From Gloeophyllum trabeum ATCC 11539 (taxonomy: Eukaryota > Basidiomycota > Agaricomycetes > Gloeophyllales > Gloeophyllaceae), in contig NW_006920416.1 in NCBI RefSeq assembly GCF_000344685.1, positions 806,712 through 870,711 of the forward strand: a DNA stretch of 64,000 nt, read 5' to 3'. Made by a program: the position numbers and the translations under genes. Positions 47,401 through 58,200 of this stretch are shown piece by piece. Position 1 is the stretch's first letter. Each line of letters begins with the position of its first letter. The notes beneath the pieces are model-generated. The model saw only the letters and a program-made list of their open reading frames with translations, searched no databases and was not told the origin of the DNA.

Positions 47401-49314
47401 CTCGCAAGCCGGTCAACGAGGACTCGCCGGAGATCGTGGACCGGAAAGTCCGTGGTTTGCTCAACAAGCTCACCATGGAGCGCTTCGAGTCTATTTCGAA
47501 CCAGATCATCGACTGGGCGAACAAGTCCGAGAAGGAGAAGGACGGCCGTACGCTCATCCAGGTGATCCGTTTGGTCTTTGAGAAGGCGACTGACGAGGCT
47601 GCTTGGTCGGAGATGTACGCGCGCCTCTGCCGGAAGATGATGGAACAGATCAGCCCTAACGTCCAGGACGAAGGCATCCGGAACCCTGAAGGCAAACCTA
47701 TAACCGGTGGTCAACTCTTCAGGAAGTACTTGCTCAACCGTTGTCAAGAGGATTTCGAGCGTGGATGGGCGGCCAAGGAGGCCTCTGCTGCCGCTGCGAA
47801 AGGTAAGGCTTCAGAGGACGCCGCCACGGCCGCTGCCAACGAAGGCAAGGAGGGTGATGAAGCTGCCCTATATTCTGAGGAGTACTATGCCGCTCAGAAG
47901 GCCAAGCGTCAGGGTCTCGGTCTCGTGAAGTTTATCGGCGAGCTGTTCAAGTTGCAGATGCTGACGGAGCGTATCATGCATGAGTGCATCAAGAAGCTCC
48001 TTAGCAACGTGGACAACCCTGAAGAGGAGGAGATTGAATCCTTGTGCCAACTGCTCACGACCATCGGCCAGATCCTCGATACGCCGCGAGCCAAGCAGTA
48101 CATGGATATCTACTTCACCCGGATGAAAGAGCTGGCGAAGAACCCGAAGGTTTCGTCCCGTATGCAATTCATGTTGCAGGTGCGTCATCTTGATATGGTT
48201 GTTTCCGAGAATCGTCCTAATCATCTTCTCTTACTAGGATGTCATCGAACTGCGGGAGCGAAAATGGATTCCTCGAAACGCTCTGGCAGCTCCGACTACG
48301 ATTGCCCAGGTCCATCAGCAGGTAAGTTATCTCTCAAGTTTTCCGGATCCGTGGCTCATCTCAACGCATCTGTCCCAGGCTGCAAGAGATCATGCTGTTG
48401 CCGAACGAGAGTCTGCCCAGAAGATGAACAACATGTCGCGTGGCGGTTCTCGTCGTGGTCAGGACCGAGGGGAGCAACAGCAAGCTGATGGATGGACGGC
48501 TGCTCGTCCGGCCAAGGCTGGTGACCTCTCTAACTTCGGGAAGATAAGCAAGCCGGCTACCATGACTTTCGGCCCCAGCGGTGTCTTTGCCGGGAAGAAC
48601 AAGGAGAGTAAGCGGGACTCGACGATATCGCGGTCGGCATCCGGCAACATGTTCTCCATGCTCGAGAATGCTGAGGCTGCGCAGGCTGCGGCCAAGCCTA
48701 GTCGGCCCCCTAGTCGGAAACCCAGTGTCGACCTCTCACAGACAGGGCCACCGACTGAGCAACCGCAACAGCGAAGACGTCTTCAGCTACTGCCTCGATC
48801 TAAGCCTATACCTGGCGAGGATGCGAAAGACGAGACACCGTCTGCTTCCCGCGCTGGATCTGATGATGAGGAAGACGGTGCCGATGCAGGACCCTCCATG
48901 TCAGAGGAGGAGGCCAAGCGGAGGATCGGCGAGGACTTGCAGGAGTTCTTCGCCATTCGCGATCTGGACGAGGCCGAGCAATACTTCACGAAGCTTCCAC
49001 AAGAGCATCGGTTCCGCCTGGTGGATGCATTGGTCACGAAGGCGATCGAGGCTAAGCAGGCTGACGCTGAGCTCGTTGCTGGTCTCTTCAGTCGCGCTGC
49101 TGAGAAGGGTCTGTGCACACCAGCCGCATTCGAAGAGGGCTTCATGCACACGGCCGAGTTTATTGATGATATCGCCGTCGATGCACCCAAGGCGCTGGAT
49201 CTACTCGCCATCATGATGAAAGGAGCTGGTCTGGACAAGGAAGAAGAGCGGCGCGATCGCATTGTGAATAAATCCATGGACAAGGACAAGCTCATCTCGT
49301 TATTGTCATCATAG
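44472..49314 (+). CDS. TIF4631: Translation initiation factor eIF4G
   Basis: Six exons (44472-44724, 44777-45447, 45508-46787, 46844-48179, 48238-48321, 48379-49314) join in phase to 1519 residues. The N-terminal half is Ser/Pro-rich, then a long charged coiled region of repeated ERxRKEEE type (about residues 490-620). At residue 736 is YDRDFLLQF, the eIF4E-binding motif Y-x4-L-L. The MIF4G domain covers about 938-1190 (VRGLLNKLTMERFE to NPKVSSRMQFMLQ), and an MA3 domain starts near 1383 (EEEAKRRIGEDLQEFF). eIF4G bridges cap-binding eIF4E, eIF4A and the 40S-bound eIF3. The gene symbol is by analogy with yeast. A 1-kb part of exons 4-5 is duplicated at 30808-31768. Confidence 0.95.
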
Positions 49315-49936
49315 TAGATATCGCTGCGCATACTGTACATTAGCGTTTATTTTATTAGGCTCTCTTTCTGTTGCATTTTCATCGTCGTGTTTCATCTGCA
49401 GTGGTCTTTCACTTCACGCTTTCAATATATTCATTCTTGGCTCTAGGCCAGCGTGTACTTACACTCGCGATTACACTTGGCTGTCTCGTAGATTCAGTCC
49501 TCAGGCATGGGTTGGCTCGCGCTATGTAGGTATGTTTCTGTCGTTGCTAATGATTTAGTGGACGTGATGCGTCAATGTCATCCTGAAAGGCTGCTCGCCT
49601 GCGAGGAGTCTAAGGCTCCCTTTCTAATCATCATATGACAGCTTCAATGCTGGACCTTGGACATCGTAGGTGGCCGTTGCCGCTATCGAACAGAGCTCAG
49701 ACATCTTAATATTGACAGGTCTATTCTAGTGCGCCTCGAATTTGCAAATTCGGGGGGTCGTAGGACCTTCAAGCCAATCATGTCTCTTGATTAGTCCCTG
49801 TGTACGTCCACTATTGAATGGAGGCCAAGCTGCGCAAGAGATTGACCTACACAGGCGGAGCCAATCCCCTGTACATAGAGGTCATCGGACGGACGCCAGG
49901 AGTGCCCCTTTGCTTTGCTTCAATCCGTCGTTCGTC
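49315..49936. other. Intergenic
   Basis: 3' flank of eIF4G and promoter of the MFS gene. Nothing else recognised. Confidence 0.5.
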
Positions 49937-52475
49937 ATGCTCGACCGGCTGAAGAGCATTTTGTCGAAAAGGTCGGGGCCAAATGGCGAGGGCACGAGCC
50001 TTGGATTCAAGCTGTCCTTGATGGCCGCGCTGTGTATACCGGTCATCCTAGAGACACTTGACTACACTGGCAAGTACCACCTTTATTGGCTGGGCTTAAG
50101 GACTTCACACCTTTAATTTCTTAGTCGTGGCCACCGCCCAGCCCCACATCGCCGTAAGTCCATAAAACCTGAAGTCTTCCTCTACTACAATGTAACACTG
50201 TGTAACATATAGTCAGTATACAACCGGCTCGATCTCCAGAGGTAGGCCGCAGTTCCTACACACATTCCAAAACTATACGGAGTACCGCCCGCTCGTAGCA
50301 ACAGGCGTGCGCGCTGCTTGGCTACTGCATTAAGTTCACTTCAAAGGCTTTGGCTTTAGTGGTGTACAGAGAACACCATGTCTCTCCCGTGCTTGCGTTC
50401 GGGCGATTGGTGATCCCGTACATTTCCCCAAACTGCTTAGATTGACTTGTCGTACACTCACTTGTCCACAGTTATATTGGGACAGCTTACCTCCTGTCAT
50501 CAACCGTGTTTATCCCCTTCTTCGGCTCCTTGGCCGATATCTATGGCCGGCATCCAGCCCTGCAACTATCCTTGCTATTTTTCACCGTCGGCAGCGCCCT
50601 CAGTACAGGTGCGAACAGCATGCCTATGATGCTTGCGGGGCGAGGCATTGCCGGGATAGGCGCGGCAGGTTTGACTGCTGTACGATTACTTGTCATTCAC
50701 GACTCGAGCAGGGCGCTCAAGGATGATCTAGGTTGTCCGTATCATCCTGGCGGACTCGAGGTCGCTCGATGACAATAACTGGCAGATGTCCATTCTCATG
50801 GTCCTCTACTCCATCGGTTACTGCATTGGCCCTGTCATCGGCGGCGCGCTCATCGCCGTCTCCTTCCGCTGGATATTCGCTATCAAGTAAGTAGTCGGAC
50901 CCTCCCGACGCCTCTGCTTGCAGGCTGATTTCTTCACCCAGCCTACCCGCATGCGTCGTAGCAAGCGCCGTCGGCTTCCTCCTCCTGCGCAAAAAGACCA
51001 AGAAGGGCCGGGCGTCCCAGCAGCTGCCTCACAGCACCGCCGACATGGAGACCTGGTTCGACAAGCTCATGCGCATCGACTGGATCGGCTCCACGCTCTT
51101 CATGGGCGGCGGCATCCTGCTCCTGCTCGCGTTGAACTGGGGGTCCACCGAGAGCTGGTCGTCCGCGCAAGTCATCGCGTGCTTCGTCGTCGGCGGGCTG
51201 CTCTTCGTCGCATGTGCGGCGTACGAGCTCGTGCTGGAGCGGTACAGGCTGCGCGAGAGCGCCGCGCCGCCGCCGCTCAGGATGCTCTTGGCGGACCCGC
51301 TCGTGCCGATGGAGGTCCTCCGCTCGTACGACGTCTGTGCGGTGCTGTACTCGTGCTTCGTGCAGGGGATGGTGATGATGGTCATGTTCTACTTTGTCGC
51401 GATTTTCATGGTGATTGTGACGGGCCTCTCGCCGACTCAGGCGGGTGTGCAGCTCATTTACTTTGCTCCTGGAATGGTCAGTCTGTTAGCGCGGTTGTCG
51501 GTTGTATGAGGCTCAATCCTTCCTCCTCCGATGTAGGGCGCCGGATCGATGATATCCATATGGATCACCAAAGTGACTCGTAAGGCACGTAGCGATCCTT
51601 CCTGCCTGACTTTGCTTAATTTACGATGGCCTTTGATTAGCCCAGCCGCTCAGTCGTAATCGGCAGCATTATTACCACGGTAGGCCTCGGCCTCGTGTCA
51701 ATGGCGGTCGAGCAGAATAAGCAGCATCTAGTCGACGGGTGGGTGACCTGCGACTTCTCAGGCTGGAACGATGACTCATCCATTAGGATACTCAGGTTCA
51801 TGGTGATGACCGGTGCCGGCGTAGGGCTCTGCCTCTCGTCCGCTGTCGTGCACGTCCGGTTCTCGCAGCCGGACGAGCGGCAGGCGGTCGTCACGGCGCT
51901 CACGCTCTTCGTGCGTGCCCTGCTCTCCTCCTCCTTGTCCCTCCTCACATCTCCTCTCGCACCAGATGCGCTCGTTCGGGGGCACCGTCGGCCTCGCGCA
52001 GTGCGGCGCGGTCATGAACGCCAAAGTGTCGTCGCACATCGCGCACGCGATCATATCCGGGCAGCTCGATCCCGCGGCGCTCGGCGGGGCGTCGCTGGAC
52101 ACGAGCGGGGGGCTGTCGAGCGTGCAGGGCATCGACGCGCTGCCCGCGGCGGCGCAGGCGGTCGTGAAGCGCGCGTTCGCGGTCGGGACGCAGTACAGCT
52201 TCATCTCGCTGGTGCCGTGGGGGGGCATCGCGGTTGTGCTTGCGCTGTTTTTGCGCCCGATACCGGATACGGATAAGGAGAGGAGGGACGCGGCGGCGGA
52301 GGCTAAGGAAGGGGAGAAGGAAGGGGATGAGGAGACACCGGCAAAGGGAAGCGAGAAGAGTGCCGAGCAGAAGCCGGTGGGATGGGGTGAGGAGGGTGTC
52401 GACGAAGAGAAGCCGAAGGAGGTAAACAAGGCACAGCCTGAAGTGAGGAGGGACGACCTTCAGGCGCCGGTTTAA
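49937..52475 (+). CDS. MFS transporter, DHA2 (14-TM) type
   Basis: Ten exons (49937-50069, 50125-50153, 50213-50241, 50472-50679, 50732-50886, 50942-51476, 51537-51584, 51641-51738, 51796-51910, 51966-52475) give 619 residues. LDYTVVATAQPHIASVYNRL and GSLADIYGRH (motif A) begin an MFS domain with about 14 membrane segments, followed by a charged tail (EAKEGEKEGDEETPAKG). DHA2 members export drugs, toxins or siderophores by proton antiport; the substrate is unknown. Intron 1 (50070-50124) has a GC donor, TG/GCAAGT, with no GT alternative that keeps frame. Intron 7 may also be GC-AG (donor 51585) unless a weak GTGACT at 51573 is used. Intron 3 is 230 nt, the longest in the window. Exons 2 and 3 are 29 nt each. 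Confidence 0.85.
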
Positions 52476-52623
52476 ACACCATACCTCTGCGTAGAACCTT
52501 TTCTTGGGATTTAAATCATGATCACGACCATTGGCAGCTCAGTCATCACCCGTACGATAAAGCAGTACTCATACACACAAATTTATAATTACCTTCTTTA
52601 GTCGCGCCTCCCCACTATGGTTT

Positions 52624-53889
52624 CTACTCATCTTCCACTTGTGAAAGACTTGCGTTTGTCTGCTTAGGCTCCAAACCCCACCCTGTCCAACGATCCCTCA
52701 CGTCGGCCTTGCCCTCCGGTACTTTCACACCCCAAGTAATAGCATAATGACCCAGCACGAGCTCCAGCTCTTCAATCTCATCCAGCATCTCAAATCTCGA
52801 TATTCTGGGACGCGCACGTCTATCAGCGGTGCTTATGCAACGAGGGATGAGCTTACCGTTCAGCCTCTTCACGGCTGATGTACGCCCGCCGGATGTCACG
52901 CAGCGTCAACGCGCGAGACATGGTGAAGCCGTGCTGGAGGAATCGGGCGGGGAGCGAGGCCTCCGTTGGGTAAGGGACCGCGCCTGGAAGAGAAACTCCG
53001 CGGGCCTATAATATGCAAGCGTCAGCTGGGGAGAGATCACCGCAAAGTCGCGCTTACCCTGAGGTTCTCGTGCATGACTTTCCCGAAGGAGTCCTGCAGG
53101 CCGAACATTTCATAGACGATCCCGCCGAGGATGCCGGAGCATTGGTCGACGAACCACTGGATGAGCGCGTGCGAGGCCTCGGGGGACATGTACACGAGGA
53201 CGCATTCGAAGAGAAGGAGGGTCGGCAGGGAGGGGGATAGGAGGGAGAGCAGGGGCGCGAGGGTCTCTGAAGGTGGCTGGCGGAGGTCGGCGGGTAGGAG
53301 GTGGTAGATGGGCGAATGCAGAGCCGTGCCACCGCTCCCTGGAGCAATTGCAATGAGTAGATCTTTACAGAAAAATTGCGAGAACACGCACCCAGCTTGA
53401 TGTCTTCGGGCGAACCGAGAACGGCGCTGAGGTCCCTGCTCTTCTTGATCGCCATCGCCTTCTTGGTCGTCACCTCGGCGAAATCAACCTCGAGATATTT
53501 CGCTAGCCGCCCCTTCCTGGGACCCGTCTTCCTATACATCATTGGAACCAAGACTCAGCAGCCACGCGAAGTGAACCACTAACCTCGATCCTCCAGAACC
53601 GCGTGTCACTCCCCGCACCCAGGCTGACGACCTGCGCCTTCACGCCGTCCTCCTGGGCGAGGTCGAGCCAGCGGTTGACGAGCTCGTCGATGCCCTCCGA
53701 TCGGACGTACGTGCCGACATTGGTCAGCGGCGGGCGGGGCTGCTGCAAGTGTGCGCGCGGGACGAGCGCCTTGACGAAGGGGTCGTGGAGGTAGCCTTTC
53801 TGCACGGCGGAGAGGCGGGCACCGGCGGCGTCAGTGTCGGTCTGGCGGATGGCGGCGTCGGCGTCGCGAGCGTTGGCAGGGGGATACAT
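52624..53889 (-). CDS. PPM1: PP2A leucine carboxyl methyltransferase
   Basis: Five minus-strand exons (53889-53584, 53527-53392, 53338-53058, 53005-52857, 52804-52624) join in phase to 350 residues, the usual size of LCMT1/Ppm1. Visible are VQKGYLHDPFVKALVP, the SAM-binding SLGAGSDTRFWRIE, KYLEVDFAEVTTKK, FECVLVYMSPE and the C-terminal EMLDEIEELELVLGHYAITWGV. The enzyme methylates the C-terminal leucine of the PP2A catalytic subunit using SAM, controlling holoenzyme assembly. The acceptor of intron 1 is an AAG at 53528, chosen because the nearer TATAG breaks the frame. The gene is head-to-head with TIM22, 214 bp apart. Confidence 0.92.
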
Positions 53890-54103
53890 GCTTGGGAGAG
53901 TGCGACGAACGCGAGACTTGGAAGGCCCAGCAGGATTTCCGCCACCGGTAAGGCGTTGAATCTAAAGTCAGCGGCGTTGCGGTCATTACTGCATTTGGGA
54001 GGTGCGTGCGAAAACCGAGGGCTTGCACCGAAGATTCACGGCCAATTTCCGCCACCGTCATCTCTGCCGACGCCAACGAGGCCTCTGCCAACGACTCCCA
54101 GCC
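53890..54103. promoter_or_regulatory. Shared promoter, PPM1/TIM22
   Basis: Only 214 bp separate the two divergent start codons, so both transcripts must start within this interval. No TATA box is evident. Confidence 0.6.
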
Positions 54104-54832
54104 ATGGCTCTACCAATGGTGGCTCCAGTATTCCCTGCAGGGAGGGAGCCTCTTCCCCCAGGCATATCGGAGGAGGAACGACAACAGATGGAACAGATGA
54201 AGAAATGGCAGAACGTCATGACCTCCGGCATGGAGTCCTGCGTGGTCAAAACCGCGATCGCGGGCGGCGGTGGTAAGTGCAGCGATCCTTGCAGCACGCG
54301 CGGTATGGAATGTCGTTTGTAGAAATAGTTTCTTGCATGTAGGGTTTGCGCTGGGCGGGTTGTTCTCGCTCATGCAGGCGTCGTTCGCGTACGAAGATCC
54401 TATCCTGAGGCAGCAAGCGCAAGCAGGGTGGAGTCAGAAGCAGAAGGCGGCGGAGGTGTTCAAGGAGATGGGAAGGAATATGTGGAGGAGCGGAAAGGGT
54501 TTTGGTAAGGTGGGTGCGCTATTTGCGGGCATCGAGTGTGTGATCGAATCGGTGAGTATGCTGTCCTGGCGTATCAATCGGAGTGTTTAACCATGTCACG
54601 TTAGTATCGCGCTAGAAACGACATGGTCAACCCTGTTGCAGCGGGGTTCGTGGCGGGAGGCATTCTTGCGCGAAATTCAGGGCCGAAGGCCGTTCTTGGA
54701 GGTGGGCTGGCGTTTGCGGCTTTCTCAGCAGCTATAGATCTGTTCCTGAGAAGGGAGACACCTGAGTACGTCCATAGTCGTTGTTCCTGCTGTAGCCTCG
54801 TTGCTCACACCTTTTTCTCCAGGGAGGACTAG
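54104..54832 (+). CDS. TIM22: Mitochondrial carrier translocase TIM22
   Basis: Four exons (54104-54272, 54343-54551, 54605-54765, 54823-54832) encode 182 residues. After a hydrophilic start ([19 protein letters not shown]) come [37 protein letters not shown] sequence, [31 protein letters not shown] and a C-terminal [19 protein letters not shown], the three glycine-rich membrane segments of the Tim17/22/23 family. The MEQMKKW start and YEDP fit TIM22, which inserts metabolite carriers into the inner membrane. The last exon is only 10 nt and supplies the end of TPEED. Confidence 0.92.
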
Positions 54833-55450
54833 ACTTCAATTTTGCACTTAATTTATCACCGTATATTGATTACATGGTCTCATACCGTCTAATTGCAACA
54901 CCCATCTCTTTTGGACTTCTGGACGTCTGAAGGACTTCAAATTTTGTTTGCGTCTGCAACGTTCTATCTGCCTTGACTGGCTCCCAACATTCATGACATT
55001 AATGATGTCCCTCTACCTATCTGCTTGGGTTTCAGCACGAACTTACACAAGGTCCTCCCTACTACCGCTCAGGAGCTATGCAAGTGCTGTTCTGTGCTCT
55101 CTCCGGAGAAACGTTACCAGATTGTTCCGGTATGATTCTTGCACCTTTTTCTCTGCTGCTGAACGATGCTCCAGCCACAGAGGAGCGAGGCTACCTTCCA
55201 GGATGTAGTCACGTAACGCATCACACCGTGAGAATCCATGGGGGGCCATTTTGGTTGACTGGACGCGCCGGACTGTGTTCATTTACGACCAGCACCTGCT
55301 GCCTGTCTGCTGTCTTGCGGCATAGTCCCTCGTTTCTTGCGTGCTTTCTCCCGTACAACACATAAGGACCACCTCGCTCGTTTCAGTGGTTCCGCTCTCC
55401 TTTGACGACAGTCGTTTATCCCAGAAGAAAAGACAAAAGACTTATCAGCC
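54833..55450. other. Intergenic, TOS1 promoter
   Basis: About 600 bp with no supported gene; upstream region of the TOS1-like gene. Confidence 0.5.
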
Positions 55451-56668
55451 ATGGTCTCCGCATCAGCCGCCCTCTCTAGTCTTTCGCTCGCGATTGCCGC
55501 GCTTTCCCCTTCTTCTAACAACCTCGCGGCCGCGGCCGCGTCGCAATCCGGCGCGCTGACGTCGCTCAAGTACACGAACGTCGGCGGGTCTGGCTCGTAC
55601 CAGCAGGTCACCAACATGCTGCCGGGCACCTTCCCGACGTGCGACGTCAACCCGTCGTGCATCCAGCAGCCGAAGCAGATCTCGGGCAACCTCGCGCCGT
55701 TTAACGAGGATCTGACGATGGTCTTTCGCGGACCCATGAACCTGCACAATATCGCTGTCTATCAGCCCGGAAACTCCACTGGCGCCACTTGGTCGCAAGT
55801 GAGCTCGTGGGCTGCTGGTGGCTCTGGCTCGAACCTTGTGTTCATGAACAACAAGGGCGGGTCGACGAGCGGTGAATGGTCGAGTACGTGTGAAGCTCCA
55901 TGGTGTGCCTGGAAGATCTTGCTGACGCGGGTCGTTATTCTTAGTCTGCGGCGGTTCTAGTCAGTCCTACGCCAACGGTGCGTTCACCGATGCTGCCGCT
56001 TCTCCCAGTGCAAGCACCTACACCGGTAATCTCCCCGACGGTCAGGAAGTGGTGCGTACCTCTGGTCTTGTCACCAATTCAGGACATTATGTCTGACTAC
56101 TCTGCTCTAATCTTAGAACATCATGACTTCAACTGCGTGCACGTCCTCCACCTGTGACGGATTCTTCCGCGGGACCGCCAACCTGGGCTGGGCCGACTCC
56201 AAGATGTTCGTCATGGAGGTCGAGATGCCCTCGGGCGGGTCGACGCCCCCCGCCATCTGGGCGCTGAACGGTCAAATCGTGCGCAGCGCCCAGTACGGCT
56301 GCAACTGCCGCGGGCAGGGCTCGCCCGGCGGCTGCGGCGAGCTCGACGTCGTCGAGGTCATCAGCGGGCAGGACCAGAACCAGGGCATCTCGGAAATCTA
56401 CTCGTTCAAGGGCGCGACGGGCACGGGCAGCGACGCGTTCTTCTCGCGCCCCGCGAGCGGCACCGCGACGTACGCGGTTATCTTCGACGTCAAGACCGAC
56501 CAGATTGCGATCCAGCACTGGGACAGCTTCGATTTCTCGACGGGCTCGGTGACCCGGAGTGAGATCGACGGGTACTTGAATGCTGGCGGTAAGGTCGTGT
56601 CGTTCCAGCAGTCGAGCTCGAAGCGCAGCGCGCGCCCGCATAACTGGCTGAAGCGCCGCAATTTCTGA
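55451..56668 (+). CDS. TOS1-like cell-wall glycosidase
   Basis: Three exons (55451-55883, 55945-56051, 56117-56668) give 363 residues; introns are 61 and 65 nt. The start MVSASAALSSLSLAIAAL is a signal peptide. The N-terminal part has the DUF2403-like glycine/serine region (SGSYQQVTNMLPG, then NLAPFNEDLTMVFRGPMNL), and the C-terminal part is the TOS1-like glycosyl hydrolase domain (DUF2401) with TANLGWADSKMFVMEVEMP, PAIWALNGQIVR, YGCNCRGQG and GGCGELDVVEVI. The paired acidic residues in GELDVVE are the likely catalytic region. TOS1 proteins are secreted, glucan-linked wall proteins. No GPI signal is seen at the end. Confidence 0.88.
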
Positions 56669-58200
56669 GTGTCCTTGATGTTTTGACGTCCCTGCTGTAT
56701 GACTAACTTATTCATAACTCTCTCCTGCTCACGGTTGCTGTTCATCACTCTGTGTTTGCGCTAGTCGCAGTAGTTGTATCGGTGGTCTCGCCTATCTAGC
56801 TGGTCCGAAGGCGAGCTTGTGTATCCGTTCTTATGCTCTTGTTCACGTTGTATCTAGGATAGGATGGATGTATGGAATACATCACAGTGCTATGTGATCT
56901 GGTCGGGCAGAAATTAACTTTGTAGTGCACATGGGCATCAACGTGCGTTGGACTGCAACAGAACGGCTAATTACTTGCTTGACTGCGACGGTGGTACGGA
57001 AGCGCCGGACCAGGACCCCGTGCACACCTTACAGCAGACCAGCATTTGTGAGTGCTTGAGTTCCACCTCATCATGTTACTTAACCTAGCGAGATTGCGGT
57101 TATATCATGTTTATACGTTCGAGGTCGTCTATCGCAGCGTGTTATGGACGATCTCGAGTGTAGGAGCTTGGTGTAACTCAACTCGGTAGCCGCTTCAAAG
57201 GGCTCAAGGTAAGTATCGATTGATATTTTCCATATTTGCCCTTGAAACGCGTCTGCATAACCTCTGGCTCATACGTCTGGAAATTCCCCGTACTCGAATC
57301 CTATGTGTGGTATGCCTATCTACTGCACAACCTCACTGGCACTCATACGCACATACACTGAGAACCCATTGCCATCAAGGTAGCCTTCCAACTTTGACGC
57401 CAGTGTACAATTTTGACGTTGCAGGACACTTTCCTGGTATTGTAGCTGCCTGGTGACGAGGGAAGTAAGATCAGCAGTCTCCTGGGCCCGTTGTCCGTAA
57501 GAGGTGTCTCCTGCCCTTAGCTCAACATCCGGCGCCATTCTCTCTCGTCCGGGAAAACTGGTGCGTAATATTGGAGGACTCCGCTTGATGCGAGCTCTTT
57601 ATACATACTCCACTGCAGTTTTACACAGGCTCCACCCCTTTGATTCTCCTTTGTGTGGTATGTTTGCACGAAATATCGCCAGAGAGCGCCGACTTTTCAC
57701 CATTGTTGGCTTGTAGCGTCGCGCATGTTGGCAGACATGTATTAGAACATGCATGCATTCACCGAGAGGTATCATGGGTCCCATGCTGCAATTACCATTT
57801 GAGACCAAATGTAGGTCCGGCCGGCCACTCACGGTGTGGCAACCCAAAAGCTTAATCGATTGCGAAAATCCAGGCACGACAACTGCCATATGCTGCAACA
57901 GGAGGCTGGCCTCTCCATAAGAGGCTGCATCGGCTCAAATTTCCGACATAAAAGTCCTCAGGCAACAACGCTCCCCGTCGCTCTCTCTGTTGCTCGACGT
58001 TCACAGCGCTGGGCCTTGTTGACAGAACGAAAAGCAGCACTGACGGACCGAGAAGCAGAACAAGGATCAGGAGGCGCACTAAGATAGCAGTCTAGGTTCG
58101 TAAGCGTGCTTATTTATGTCCAGACTGTGGCTCATATCCTACGGTATGATCCTTCTGACTATCTTGGGCTTACAGAGAGCCGTCGACCCCGCACTTCGCA
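56669..58200. other. Intergenic, about 1.5 kb
   Basis: No gene with support; includes the TOS1 3' flank and the arrestin promoter. Confidence 0.5.
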
